From: Bacteroidota bacterium
GTDB lineage: Bacteria; Bacteroidota; Bacteroidia; Chitinophagales; Chitinophagaceae
DNA length: 64,000 bases
Assembly (NCBI GenBank): GCA_018267955.1
Contig: JAFDXL010000009.1
Span: forward strand, 770,717-834,716
Reading direction: 5' to 3'
The notes beneath the pieces are model-generated. The model worked only from the letters and a program-made list of their open reading frames with translations. It was not told where the DNA came from and ran no database searches. Numbering within the stretch: the stretch's first letter is position 1; each line of letters opens with the position of its first letter. Positions 18,832 through 28,031 of the stretch are shown in pieces. Both the position numbers and the translations under genes were made by a program.

Positions 18832-19842
18832 ATGAAACAAACATACCATCATACACAATCATTTAAGACGGAAAGCGGTGTAACCTTGCCGGAGTTAAAT
18901 ATTACCTATCATACTTATGGGAAACTGAACGAAGCGGCTGACAATGTGATATGGGTATGTCATGCCTTAACTGCCAACTCTGACTGTGCGGACTGGTGGC
19001 CGGGTATGATAGGGCCCGGTATGCCTTTGGATAGCAATAGATACTACATAGTTTGTGCCAATATATTGGGTAGCTGTTACGGAACTACAGGCCCATCATC
19101 CATTAATCCGGCAACAGGCCAGCCATACCTTATAGCGTTTCCTTCCATTACTATAAGGGATATGGTACATGCTCATATGCTACTCAGGGAACACCTTGGA
19201 ATAAAGAAGATATATCTAATGATAGGCGGATCTATGGGCGGATACCAGGCTATGGAATGGGTTTTAATGGAGCCACAAGTTATTAATAAACTATGCCTGC
19301 TGGCAACCTCTCCCTCAGAAAGCGCATGGGGCATTGCCATACATACGGCACAAAGACTGGCAGTAGAAGCTGACCCAACATGGAACCAAAATGTTGTTGA
19401 TGCAGGATCGGCAGGGTTAAAAGCAGCGCGCGCTATAGGAATGCTCACCTACCGCACTTATCAGCAATATAAGCTTACGCAGTCTGATGCTGATATGGAG
19501 AAGACCGATCTTTTCCGTGCGTCTTCTTATATCATCCACCAGGCCAACAAGCTGGTTAACAGGTTCCATACCTACAGCTACTGGCTACTGACCAAGGCGA
19601 TGGACAGCCATAATATTTGCCGCGGAAGGAATAGCAAGATGGAAGAAGTATTGGGTTCTGTACATTGCCCCGCTCTCATTATCAGTATATCGAGCGATAT
19701 ATTATGCCCGCCGGAAGAACAACGTTTTATGGCCGATCATATGCCTGGTGCCACATACAGTGAAATACATTCTGACTATGGGCATGATGGCTTTTTGATA
19801 GAATCAGGGAAGATAGGTGCCTTGCTACGCGACTGGTTATAG
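18832..19842 (+). CDS. metX: Homoserine O-acyltransferase, MetX family
   Basis: An alpha/beta-hydrolase fold enzyme that acylates homoserine as the first step of methionine synthesis. The 336-residue protein has the nucleophile S134 in MIGGSMGGYQAMEW, the oxyanion and substrate segment ANILGSCYGTTGPSS, the acid near SSDILCPPEEQ and the His in DYGHDGFLIE. MetX enzymes use acetyl- or succinyl-CoA; I cannot assign which. It is divergent from osmC-metZ and ends in a strong terminator. Confidence 0.93.
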   Translation: MKQTYHHTQSFKTESGVTLPELNITYHTYGKLNEAADNVIWVCHALTANSDCADWWPGMIGPGMPLDSNRYYIVCANILGSCYGTTGPSSINPATGQPYLIAFPSITIRDMVHAHMLLREHLGIKKIYLMIGGSMGGYQAMEWVLMEPQVINKLCLLATSPSESAWGIAIHTAQRLAVEADPTWNQNVVDAGSAGLKAARAIGMLTYRTYQQYKLTQSDADMEKTDLFRASSYIIHQANKLVNRFHTYSYWLLTKAMDSHNICRGRNSKMEEVLGSVHCPALIISISSDILCPPEEQRFMADHMPGATYSEIHSDYGHDGFLIESGKIGALLRDWL

Positions 19843-19852
19843 CGATAACAAC

Positions 19853-19885
19853 AATAAAGCACGGATATTCAGTCCGTGCTTTATT
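19853..19885 (+). terminator. Terminator of metX
   Basis: A perfect 13-base stem AATAAAGCACGGA / TCCGTGCTTTATT with a 7-base loop, 11 bases after the metX stop. The remaining 170 bases to the pabB stop show nothing I can name. Confidence 0.88.
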
Positions 19886-20056
19886 CATTCAAAATATACA
19901 TCGCAATAGCGCTTAATGGTGGGGTATAATTGTGGGTAGCAGACAATGATCTAAATTCGTTCTGACCAGATCAATGCAAATTGTTTGCCAAACTTTATTT
20001 TAAATTGAAATCTGTTTGCCGTAAAAACCAAACACTAACCGAAAGTTAAAAGAACA

Positions 20057-21352
20057 TTATTTAAATATGCGCTCTACTGCAGATGCCTTCAATCTCATTT
20101 CTTCCCATTCTTTTACCGGATCACTATCATAAGTAATGGCACCCCCTGCCTGGTAGCTGAGATACCCGGTTCCTTCATTATAAAACAGGCTGCGGATGAT
20201 CACATTTAGATCCATATCTCCGGAAGGCGTTATATAGCCTACACAACCTGAAAACAGTTCCCGTCGGGCCTGCTCATACCGGTCTATAAGTTCCATCACT
20301 TTTATCTTGGGCGCACCGGTCATACTACCCATCGGAAAGCTATACCTGATAGCATCTGTAAACGTGTTCCCTTCTTTTAACCTGCCTGATACCGTTGATA
20401 TCATCTGGTGCACCTGCGGGAAACTATAGATGCCAAACAACTCATTCACCTGCACGCTGCCTACATCACAGCTACGGGCAAGATCATTCCGCACCAGGTC
20501 TACTATCATTACATTCTCTGCTCTTTCCTTGATGCTGTTATAAAGCGCTTCTTTGTTGGCATTATCGCGGGCTTCCTCTGTATCTCTTGGGGCGGTACCT
20601 TTAATAGGCTGAGATAAAACAATATCCTCATTTTTGTATAAGTACCGCTCAGGACTGGCGCACATCAGGTAATTACCATTATTAGCATAATAGGCAGCAA
20701 ACGGGGCCGGAGATAGCCTGTTCAATGCTTTATAAGCCTGCAATGGGTCTATTTCTACATCTTCTGCATATCCTTCGTTGCAATAATTGATCTCATAGCA
20801 ATCACCGTCTTCAATATGCTTTCTTAATCTTTGAATGGTATCTATATAGTCTTGCTTGCCAATTCTCTGATTAAATTGAACGGAAGGCAGTTTACCTGTA
20901 TTATCTGTCGAAGTTGCCAGTATTTCTTCATATACAGATTGTGGTGACTGCACCAATGTTTCGATGCACAACTGTGTTTTAGCTGCATCTATATAACAAA
21001 CAATTTGCGGACGGAAGAAATAAAACTCATCGTCGCTCCAACCCTTTTGCGTTTCGTGCCTGGATGAAAGGAATGGTTCCAGTTCGTTTTTATAATCATA
21101 GCAGATATGGCCGAAAAACCAGTCGCTATGTATTGCATGGAGCTTATGCAGCTGATCGAGGCTATAGCAATCAACGTTAGAACCTACGCCCGCAAGACAT
21201 TCATAGCGGCTGTAAGCATCTGTATACGCATTGCTATCCAGGAAAACTAAAATGCTGAACCGGTTGGCCCAATTCAGCATTTTAGTTTTTATTTCTCCGT
21301 ATTGCCCGGAGGCAATCTGATATGTACCTTTTTGTCTTTGCAAACAAAGCAC
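20057..21352 (-). CDS. pabB: Aminodeoxychorismate synthase component I
   Basis: A chorismate-binding enzyme that aminates chorismate for folate synthesis. The 431-residue protein has the active-site motif PIKGTAPRDTEEARDN with Lys, as in aminodeoxychorismate synthase (anthranilate synthase has PIAGT). MIVDLVRNDLARSCDVGSV, YSFPMGSMTGAPKIKVME and GAITYDSDP complete the family core. There is no ATG in the expected place: GTG 21352 or TTG 21343 are candidates. It lies 6 bases after the Asp-rich gene, which suggests one transcript. No pabA or pabC is nearby. Confidence 0.88.
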   Translation of the reverse strand: MLCLQRQKGTYQIASGQYGEIKTKMLNWANRFSILVFLDSNAYTDAYSRYECLAGVGSNVDCYSLDQLHKLHAIHSDWFFGHICYDYKNELEPFLSSRHETQKGWSDDEFYFFRPQIVCYIDAAKTQLCIETLVQSPQSVYEEILATSTDNTGKLPSVQFNQRIGKQDYIDTIQRLRKHIEDGDCYEINYCNEGYAEDVEIDPLQAYKALNRLSPAPFAAYYANNGNYLMCASPERYLYKNEDIVLSQPIKGTAPRDTEEARDNANKEALYNSIKERAENVMIVDLVRNDLARSCDVGSVQVNELFGIYSFPQVHQMISTVSGRLKEGNTFTDAIRYSFPMGSMTGAPKIKVMELIDRYEQARRELFSGCVGYITPSGDMDLNVIIRSLFYNEGTGYLSYQAGGAITYDSDPVKEWEEMRLKASAVERIFK

Positions 21353-21358
21353 GTTTAA

Positions 21359-21829
21359 TTAAAAATCATCATCGTCGTCATCGAAGCCGGTGTCTTCGCT
21401 AAAGAAGCCCAGGTCTTTGAAATCATCATCTACATCAAAGTCATCCCCTTTTGAAGACTTTTTAGCAGTCCCGCCGGTTTTACCCTTTGATTTTGGCAAA
21501 TCAAATTCTTCAAAGTCCTTGTCCAGATCAAAGTCCTCATCGTCATCGCTATCGAAGTCGTCGTCATCATCATCAAAATCATCATCATCCATATCGTCGT
21601 CGTCATCGTCATCATCGTCGTCGTCAGAACGTTTAGCCTTGCCTGTAGTTGCTTTTTTTGCCGCCGTTTTTTTCTTCGGTTGCTCATCAAGCTCCTCTTC
21701 CAGTTCATCATCATCGTCATCATCTACCGCCTTTTTTGCAGGCTTAGATGCTTTCTTTGCAGCCGACTTTGCCGGTGCAGATTTCTTAGTCGTACTTTTT
21801 TTATTTGAGTCGGATTTCATAGCACTCAT
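21359..21829 (-). CDS. Asp-rich, Lys/Ala-tailed low-complexity protein
   Basis: A 156-residue protein with about one third Asp. The first 50 residues are Lys/Ala/Ser-rich like a histone-H1 tail (TKKSAPAKSAAKKASKPAKK), and the rest is long Asp runs broken by Phe (DDDDFDDDDDDFDSDDD). It must be largely disordered. I know no function; Asp/Glu-rich tails of this kind can mimic nucleic acid or bind cations (inference). The coding DNA is a GAT/GAC run prone to slippage. It sits between purA and pabB in the same direction. Start may be Met1 or Met4. Confidence 0.7.
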   Translation of the reverse strand: MSAMKSDSNKKSTTKKSAPAKSAAKKASKPAKKAVDDDDDDELEEELDEQPKKKTAAKKATTGKAKRSDDDDDDDDDDDMDDDDFDDDDDDFDSDDDEDFDLDKDFEEFDLPKSKGKTGGTAKKSSKGDDFDVDDDFKDLGFFSEDTGFDDDDDDF

Positions 21830-21907
21830 ACCTTGATGACGTAAAATTTTAATTGTTTAACGAAATTCCCAAATTTTTTTTCAGATACAAAAACATAATT
21901 TTTTTTC

Positions 21908-23173
21908 TTAACCAATTACCAGCAGTTGATCGCGGCCGGTACCATTAGAAACGAAACCAATTTTTGTGCCTAAATATTGTTCTACAAATTTGCAGTAGTC
22001 TTTAAATACTTGTGGCGTGTCTTCAAAGCTGGTACAGGCGCTCAGAGGTTTATCCCAACCGGGGAAAGTTTCATAAACAGGTTCTACATCGGTACTGCAA
22101 AGATCATAAGGCATTTCCTTAGTTTCCTTGCCGTCTATTTTGTATGCAACAGCTGCCTTGATGGGATTAAACTCATCCAGGACGTCTGTTTTGGTCATAA
22201 TTAATTTGGTAACACCGCTCAGCATCACCGTATAACGTAATGCCACCAGGTCTATCCAGCCACAACGACGGGAACGGCCTGTAACTGCGCCGAATTCGTT
22301 ACCTGCTTTACGCAGCGCTTCGCCGGTTTCATCATCCAGTTCTGTTGGGAACGGACCGCTACCTACACGCGTACAGTATGCTTTGGTAATGCCATACACT
22401 TCGCCAATGTGTACCGGGGCAACGCCTAAACCTGCGCATACACCTGCAGCAATGGTATTGGACGAGGTAACAAAGGGGTAAGTACCGTAGTCGATATCTA
22501 ACATACTGCCCTGTGCGCCTTCTGCCAAAATTTGTTTACCACTTTTCAGGTGATCTTCCAGCCAGTATTCTGCGTTCACTATCTGTAATGTACGCAGATA
22601 TTCCACAGCTTCCATAAATGGCTGCTCCCATTCTTCCCATTCGATCTTCTGATCGTATTGCGCCAGCATCTGCAGATGCTTCTCTTTCAGTTTATTATAC
22701 CTCTGCTGGAAATCTTTACTTAAAATATCCCCTACCCTCAAACCATTGCGGCCAGTTTTATCCATATATGCAGGGCCGATGCCTTTAAGTGTAGAACCGA
22801 TCTTATCGCTACCTTTTGCGGCTTCAGAAGCTGCGTCCAATGCACGATGTGTTGGTAATATCAGGTGGGCACGATGTGCTATGAATAACCTGCTTAATAC
22901 ATCAGGCCTGATAGCTAACAGCTGTTCTATTTCTCCTTTTAAAGCTACAGGGTCTATTACCACACCATTACCTATCAGGTTCAGGCAATGATCGTGAAAC
23001 ACACCGGAAGGTATGGTACGCAACACCACCTTTACGCCGTTTACATACAAGGTATGCCCCGCATTAGGGCCGCCCTGGAAACGGGCAATAATATCATACT
23101 TATGCGCAAGGTAATCTACTATCTTACCCTTGCCTTCGTCACCCCACTGCAACCCTAACAATACATCTATCAT
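21908..23173 (-). CDS. purA: Adenylosuccinate synthetase
   Basis: Joins aspartate to IMP with GTP to form adenylosuccinate, the first step from IMP to AMP. The 421-residue protein has the N-terminal P-loop-like LLGLQWGDEGKGKIVDYLA, GPNAGHTLYVNG, GIGPAYMDKTGRNGLRVGD and the C-terminal GVCAGLGVAPVHIG and VGSGPFPTEL segments. Length is normal. It has a good promoter at 23191-23220 and no terminator I can see before the Asp-rich gene 78 bases on. Confidence 0.97.
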   Translation of the reverse strand: MIDVLLGLQWGDEGKGKIVDYLAHKYDIIARFQGGPNAGHTLYVNGVKVVLRTIPSGVFHDHCLNLIGNGVVIDPVALKGEIEQLLAIRPDVLSRLFIAHRAHLILPTHRALDAASEAAKGSDKIGSTLKGIGPAYMDKTGRNGLRVGDILSKDFQQRYNKLKEKHLQMLAQYDQKIEWEEWEQPFMEAVEYLRTLQIVNAEYWLEDHLKSGKQILAEGAQGSMLDIDYGTYPFVTSSNTIAAGVCAGLGVAPVHIGEVYGITKAYCTRVGSGPFPTELDDETGEALRKAGNEFGAVTGRSRRCGWIDLVALRYTVMLSGVTKLIMTKTDVLDEFNPIKAAVAYKIDGKETKEMPYDLCSTDVEPVYETFPGWDKPLSACTSFEDTPQVFKDYCKFVEQYLGTKIGFVSNGTGRDQLLVIG

Positions 23174-23190
23174 AGAAAAAAATTCGCGCC

Positions 23191-23220
23191 CAAAATTAGT
23201 GGATAGTTTGAAATAACAAA
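23191..23220 (-). promoter_or_regulatory. purA promoter
   Basis: On the minus strand, -33 TTTG at 23217-23220, an 18-base spacer, then -7 TAATTTTG at 23191-23198, 17 bases before the purA ATG. Both elements match the Bacteroidota consensus. Confidence 0.65.
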
Positions 23221-23287
23221 TTACTTAAATCAAAACTACTGCTACATTGCCTGTATATGGGCATAACCGGGCAAAAGTACCTAAATC

Positions 23288-24226
23288 CTATTGGTGTCCG
23301 CTATTATTTTTTACAATATTTGATTGCTGGCTGATAGACATCAGTTGCTGCATCGTACGCTGCATATTTTCATTAGACCCGTCGAGGAATATGGTGTTGC
23401 CTTTGCCATTCTCCGCAAAATGTTTGATGGCATCTGTCCACATCGAGAAAAGGATAAAAGACGCGTCGAGATTGGCATTTTGCATCTCTTTGGCGGCAAC
23501 TGCCATGCCGCGCGCCACTTCTTCCCGGAATAAAGCCACACCCTGCCCTCTCAGCTGAGATGCCTGGCGTTCGGCCTCGGCAGATATCTTGATGAAATTA
23601 CCTTCCGCCTCAGCTGCTTTTGTCTTGGTAATCAGTAAAGCCTGCCCTTCATTCTCCGCAGCAGCTTTCAGGTTATTAGACGCCACCACCTGTGCCATAG
23701 AGCGCATGATGGCTTCATCAAACGCGATATCGTTTAGCTGAAGATCGAGCAAATGATAGCCCCAGTCTTCTAATTGCTTATCCAGTTGCTCTTTTACATG
23801 GAAAATGATCTCTGTACGCAATTGCAGTATCTCTGATTGCTTTTTAGTGGCCACGTATGCACGAACAGCGCCTTCCACACTGCGTATGAGCGCCTGCATA
23901 AAGTTGCGCTCATCCACAAATTTAAAAGCAACGTTTTGTATGGTCTGAGACTCTTCATTCAGCACTGCATACAGTAACATGGCCGAAAAGTTCACATTGG
24001 CCTGGTCCTGCGTTATGGCCTGGAACTTGAGCTCTATCGAACGGTTTTGATAGGATATACGCCTGTAAATGGTTTCAATGACAGGGATCCTCATATTTAA
24101 GCCGGGGCGCAGAATTCGGCGAAACTTACCGAACGTGGTGATTACGGCCACCGTACCCTGGCGCACGGTTACTAAAGAAAACAACAGGTATAGTATAACG
24201 ATACCGGCAATAATAAGGGCTGCCAT
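23288..24226 (-). CDS. SPFH/band-7 (stomatin-like) membrane protein
   Basis: A 312-residue protein with one N-terminal membrane segment (about 2-20) and a band-7 domain starting RQGTVAVITTFGKFRRILRP. The second half is a long helix rich in Ala and Glu (AAENEGQALLITKTKAAEAE), typical of SPFH proteins that form ring assemblies on membranes. It stands alone, without the NfeD-type protease partner that some bacterial homologues have. Role is probably membrane organisation or protein quality control (inference). Confidence 0.88.
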   Translation of the reverse strand: MAALIIAGIVILYLLFSLVTVRQGTVAVITTFGKFRRILRPGLNMRIPVIETIYRRISYQNRSIELKFQAITQDQANVNFSAMLLYAVLNEESQTIQNVAFKFVDERNFMQALIRSVEGAVRAYVATKKQSEILQLRTEIIFHVKEQLDKQLEDWGYHLLDLQLNDIAFDEAIMRSMAQVVASNNLKAAAENEGQALLITKTKAAEAEGNFIKISAEAERQASQLRGQGVALFREEVARGMAVAAKEMQNANLDASFILFSMWTDAIKHFAENGKGNTIFLDGSNENMQRTMQQLMSISQQSNIVKNNSGHQ

Positions 24227-24290
24227 AATGATCTAATTATTTGGAAATATACAAAGATGGGCGAAATTTGATGTGTAATCATAATATTTC

Positions 24291-24725
24291 ATGGCAAAGC
24301 AGGTGTTGGATATGGCGGCGATACAGGAACGTGAGTTTTCTGACACTGCCCTCATAGGCATCAGCACCAGCCTCTCTCCTCATAAATTTTGCCACGAGGT
24401 TAACAATAAACTGGACATGGATTTTGTCCGCAGGCCGGAAATGGATATCACCATCCATGCAAAAGACCAGCAATATTCTTTCCATTTTTTTGAATACCAG
24501 GTACCGTTAAATGGCGGCGTGTACACGATTTACAAATTGAAGAACGGCCCCCAGTTTTTATTGCCTGAATTAAAGCAACTAGACTACCTGTGGAAAGTAG
24601 AATGCGCCTGTGCTGAAGATGAAGCCGAAACCATCATACAATATCTCTATCACTTTCCCGATATTCAACTGGCGCAACTGATCCCTACCGACAGGCTAAA
24701 GAACCTGAGCCATCTGCTTATATAG
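24291..24725 (+). CDS. IPExxxVDY family protein
   Basis: A 144-residue soluble protein of a Bacteroidota family of unknown function. The naming motif appears as FLLPELKQLDYLWKVE (about 89-104), matching the common LPExxxxDY form. The N-terminal part has ALIGISTSLSPHKFCHEVN, also family-typical. It is divergent from the band-7 gene (64-base gap) and precedes the DUF2723 gene in the same direction. The function is not known. Confidence 0.8.
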   Translation: MAKQVLDMAAIQEREFSDTALIGISTSLSPHKFCHEVNNKLDMDFVRRPEMDITIHAKDQQYSFHFFEYQVPLNGGVYTIYKLKNGPQFLLPELKQLDYLWKVECACAEDEAETIIQYLYHFPDIQLAQLIPTDRLKNLSHLLI

Positions 24726-24812
24726 CCTCTGTATTGAGTTTGATATAGCAAACCACAAACATATAAATATGTTAATTCCGTTAGGTGTATTAGGCGCATA
24801 CGTGTATTTTTC

Positions 24813-24820
24813 TATTTTTG
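24813..24820 (+). promoter_or_regulatory. -7 element upstream of the DUF2723 gene
   Basis: TATTTTTG, an exact TAnnTTTG match, 22 bases before the ATG at 24843. No clear -33 element. Confidence 0.45.
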
Positions 24821-24842
24821 TTGCCTGTCTAAATAATGCTGC

Positions 24843-27800
24843 ATGAATTTTCGCAAAGTCAACAACCTTGTTGGTTGGATCACAGGTGCCATAGCGACAC
24901 TGGTTTACCTGAAAACTATGGAACCCACAGTAAGCTTTTGGGATTGTGGTGAGTTCCTGTCCTGTGCCTATAAAATAGAAGTAGGCCACTCCCCCGGCGC
25001 GCCCCTGTTTATGATGATCCAAAGGATGTTTGGATTGCTGGCGGGTGGAGACCTGGCTAAAGTTGCCTTGTTTATCAACGCATGGTCTGCAATAGCCAGC
25101 GGATTAACGATCCTGTTCCTTTTCTGGACGATCACACACTTTGCAAAAAAACTTACAGCGGCCAATGACGAACCTAACAACCTGCAGACTACCCTTATTA
25201 TGGGTGCCGGTCTGGTTGGTGCGCTTGCTTATACATTCTCTGATACATTCTGGTTCTCTGCAGTAGAGGCCGAGGTATATGCTACATCTTCTTTCTTCAC
25301 TGCACTTGTATTCTGGGCTATACTGAAGTGGGAACATATTGCTAATACAAAATATGCTGACCGCTGGCTGATATTCATAGCCTATATGATGGGCTTGTCT
25401 GTAGGTATCCACTTACTGAACTTGCTTGCCATACCGGCTGTAGCGATGGTCTATTACTTTAAGCGCTACGAGATTACCAAAATGGGCACATTCATTGCCT
25501 TCCTGGTAGGTTGTGTGTTTTTAGGTTTTGTACAATTCGGTGTACTGCAAGGCTTGCCAATACTTGCCTCTAAGTTCGACCTGCTGTTTGTAAACAGCTT
25601 TGGCCTGCCATTTGACAGTGGTGCGCTGGTATTTATGCTGCTGCTGATTGGCGTTATGGTGTATTTGCTGATCTATGCAAAGAAAAAGCAATGGTACCTG
25701 GTGCACACGGGCATTTTATGCGTTATGTTCATCATAATTGGTTTCTCCAGCTACCTGGCGCCATTGATCCGCTCCAGGGCTGATGTGCCTATTGACATGA
25801 CCAATCCCGACAACGTATTAAGCCTTACATCTTACCTGCAACGGGAGCAATTTGGCCAGCAGCCATTGTTCTTCGGACCGGACTTTGACAAAAGGCCTAC
25901 CGAATATGCCACCAAGGGCGACCAATATGGTATGACCAAGAAAAATGGCAAAGATTACTATGAAGTGATCGGTAAAAAACTGGAGCCTGTATATGACGCC
26001 AGCAGCAAACGTTTCTTCCCTCGTATATGGGATAATAATGAGGCTTCACACATTCAGTATTATCGCGACTTCCTTGGCCTCGGTCCTGATGAATCTCCGA
26101 CAACAGCCGATAACTTTAATTTCTTCTTCGGTTATCACATGAACTGGATGTACTGGCGGTATTTCCTATGGAACTATAGCGGACGCGAAAATGATCTGCA
26201 AGGCATGAACCCGGTAAATCCTAAGAACGGACGCTGGATAACAGGTATACCTTTCATTGATAAAAACGTTCTTGGACTGGGAGACCTGGACAAAATGCAG
26301 GATGGTTATAAAAATAACGATGCACGCAACAGCCTGTATATGCTGCCTTTGATATTGGGTATCCTTGGTTTGATATACCAGTTCAACAGGAATAAAGAGG
26401 ATGGCATCACTACCCTGGTATTGTTCTTCTTTACCGGTATTGCCATTGCCATTTACCTGAACATGCCACCACTGCAACCACGTGAGCGTGACTACGCATT
26501 TGCCGGATCGACCTATGCATTTGCTATATGGATAGGGCTTGGCGTGTTGATGGTAAACGACTGGATGCAGAAAGCAGTGAAGGGTGCTGCAGGTGCCTAT
26601 GCTACCATTGCATTGACATTGCTTGCGGTACCTGTATTGATGGCAAAAGAAGAATGGAACGACCACGATCGTTCTAATAAAACACTGGCGCGCGCTACTG
26701 CATATGATGCGCTGATGTCTTTAGAAAAGAATGCCATTATCTTCACCTTTGGTGATAATGATACTTACCCGCTGTGGTATCTCCAGGAAGTAGAACACAT
26801 AAGACCCGACGTTCGCATTATCAACACCAGCCTGCTGGGTATCGACTGGTATATAGATCAGCTGAACTATAAAATAAATGACGCTGACGCTGTGCCTATG
26901 GTATGGAAAAAGCCTGCGTACGAAGGTGATCATCATAACTACGTGCAATACTACGCTAGCCCGGATGTACCCCAGGACAAATACATCAGCCTGGTAGATG
27001 TTTGTAAATTCATGACCAGCGATGATCCGCAAGCAAAACTGCAGACACAAACCGGGGAAGCTGAAAACTACTACCCTACCAAGAATTTCTATCTTCCGGG
27101 TATCAGCAAAACGCAAATGGTATCTGAAAATATGTTGAGTGCTGCGGACACAAACAACATCAATACCGAGATGAAGTTTACATTCCCTAAAACGATCGCT
27201 TACAAAGACGACATTGCGATCATGAACATAGTAGCTGGTATAGCACAGCAGGGCTGGAAACGACCTATCTATTTCAACGGAGGCCTGCCCGGCGATAACT
27301 ACCAGGGTATGGACGACTACATGCGTATGGAAGGTATTATGTATCGCCTGGTGCCATTTAAACTGAATGACTCGCTGAAAGCAAGGCAGCAGGATATGGG
27401 ATCTGTGAACCTGGATAAGAGCTACAACCTGTTTACAAAGGTGTACCAATGGGGCAATGCAGACCGCAACGATGTGTACTTTGATGAGAAGAACCGCCTG
27501 ATGTTTGCAGCATTCCGTATCAACAGCGCACGCATAGCCAGCGAGCTTACGATGAACGGCAGGCAGCAACAAGCCGAAGAAGTACTGGATGCAGTAATGA
27601 AGGGAATATCAGAGCACTCTTACTTCTACGACGGTACTGCCTACTATGTAGCACAGGCATACTATTTTGTAGGTACAGAAAGCGCTAAGAAAAAAGGTAA
27701 AGCGCTTGCCGAAAAGATGGTTCGCAATTCAGAAGATGATATTAACTATATCTTATCTGTGCCGGAAGGTAAACGCGATGCACTAGCCGGTGATGTGCAG

Positions 27801-27956
27801 CGTGATGCTACCATCATTAATGTAATGGCCGGGCTCGCTAAAAATGCGGGTGACATGGACACTTACCGTAAGTGGGATGCGAAGCTGAATATGCTTACAA
27901 AACGAGCAGCCGAGCACATGAACCTGCAATCGCTGCAAGGTGGCGGTGGCCAGTAA
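24843..27956 (+). CDS. DUF2723 / GT117 family membrane glycosyltransferase-like protein
   Basis: A 1037-residue polytopic membrane protein. The N-terminal DUF2723 domain begins with EPTVSFWDCGEFLSCAY, having D34 and E37 in the place of the catalytic acidic residue of GT-C glycosyltransferases, then GHSPGAPLFMMIQRMF. About a dozen membrane segments run to residue 600; the last 400 residues are soluble. The animal homologue TMEM260 is an O-mannosyltransferase, so protein glycosylation outside the cytoplasm is plausible (inference). It ends in its own terminator. Confidence 0.85.
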   Translation: MNFRKVNNLVGWITGAIATLVYLKTMEPTVSFWDCGEFLSCAYKIEVGHSPGAPLFMMIQRMFGLLAGGDLAKVALFINAWSAIASGLTILFLFWTITHFAKKLTAANDEPNNLQTTLIMGAGLVGALAYTFSDTFWFSAVEAEVYATSSFFTALVFWAILKWEHIANTKYADRWLIFIAYMMGLSVGIHLLNLLAIPAVAMVYYFKRYEITKMGTFIAFLVGCVFLGFVQFGVLQGLPILASKFDLLFVNSFGLPFDSGALVFMLLLIGVMVYLLIYAKKKQWYLVHTGILCVMFIIIGFSSYLAPLIRSRADVPIDMTNPDNVLSLTSYLQREQFGQQPLFFGPDFDKRPTEYATKGDQYGMTKKNGKDYYEVIGKKLEPVYDASSKRFFPRIWDNNEASHIQYYRDFLGLGPDESPTTADNFNFFFGYHMNWMYWRYFLWNYSGRENDLQGMNPVNPKNGRWITGIPFIDKNVLGLGDLDKMQDGYKNNDARNSLYMLPLILGILGLIYQFNRNKEDGITTLVLFFFTGIAIAIYLNMPPLQPRERDYAFAGSTYAFAIWIGLGVLMVNDWMQKAVKGAAGAYATIALTLLAVPVLMAKEEWNDHDRSNKTLARATAYDALMSLEKNAIIFTFGDNDTYPLWYLQEVEHIRPDVRIINTSLLGIDWYIDQLNYKINDADAVPMVWKKPAYEGDHHNYVQYYASPDVPQDKYISLVDVCKFMTSDDPQAKLQTQTGEAENYYPTKNFYLPGISKTQMVSENMLSAADTNNINTEMKFTFPKTIAYKDDIAIMNIVAGIAQQGWKRPIYFNGGLPGDNYQGMDDYMRMEGIMYRLVPFKLNDSLKARQQDMGSVNLDKSYNLFTKVYQWGNADRNDVYFDEKNRLMFAAFRINSARIASELTMNGRQQQAEEVLDAVMKGISEHSYFYDGTAYYVAQAYYFVGTESAKKKGKALAEKMVRNSEDDINYILSVPEGKRDALAGDVQRDATIINVMAGLAKNAGDMDTYRKWDAKLNMLTKRAAEHMNLQSLQGGGGQ

Positions 27957-27975
27957 AAAATTATAATCTGCTGAC

Positions 27976-28005
27976 AAATCCCCTTCCCATAACGGAAGGG
28001 GATTT
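27976..28005 (+). terminator. Terminator of the DUF2723 gene
   Basis: A perfect 12-base stem AAATCCCCTTCC / GGAAGGGGATTT with loop CATAAC, followed by a T run, 20 bases after the stop. Confidence 0.92.
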
Positions 28006-28031
28006 TTTAATTTTGCATTATGAATCAATCG

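Noticed and set aside
21390-21836. Rightward Ser-rich open frame of 148 codons
   Set aside because: Antisense reading of the GAT/GAC runs of the Asp-rich gene. The Asp-rich frame fits the direction and spacing of its neighbours.
26721-27572. Leftward 283-codon open frame
   Set aside because: Antisense to the DUF2723 gene; no motif and no promoter.
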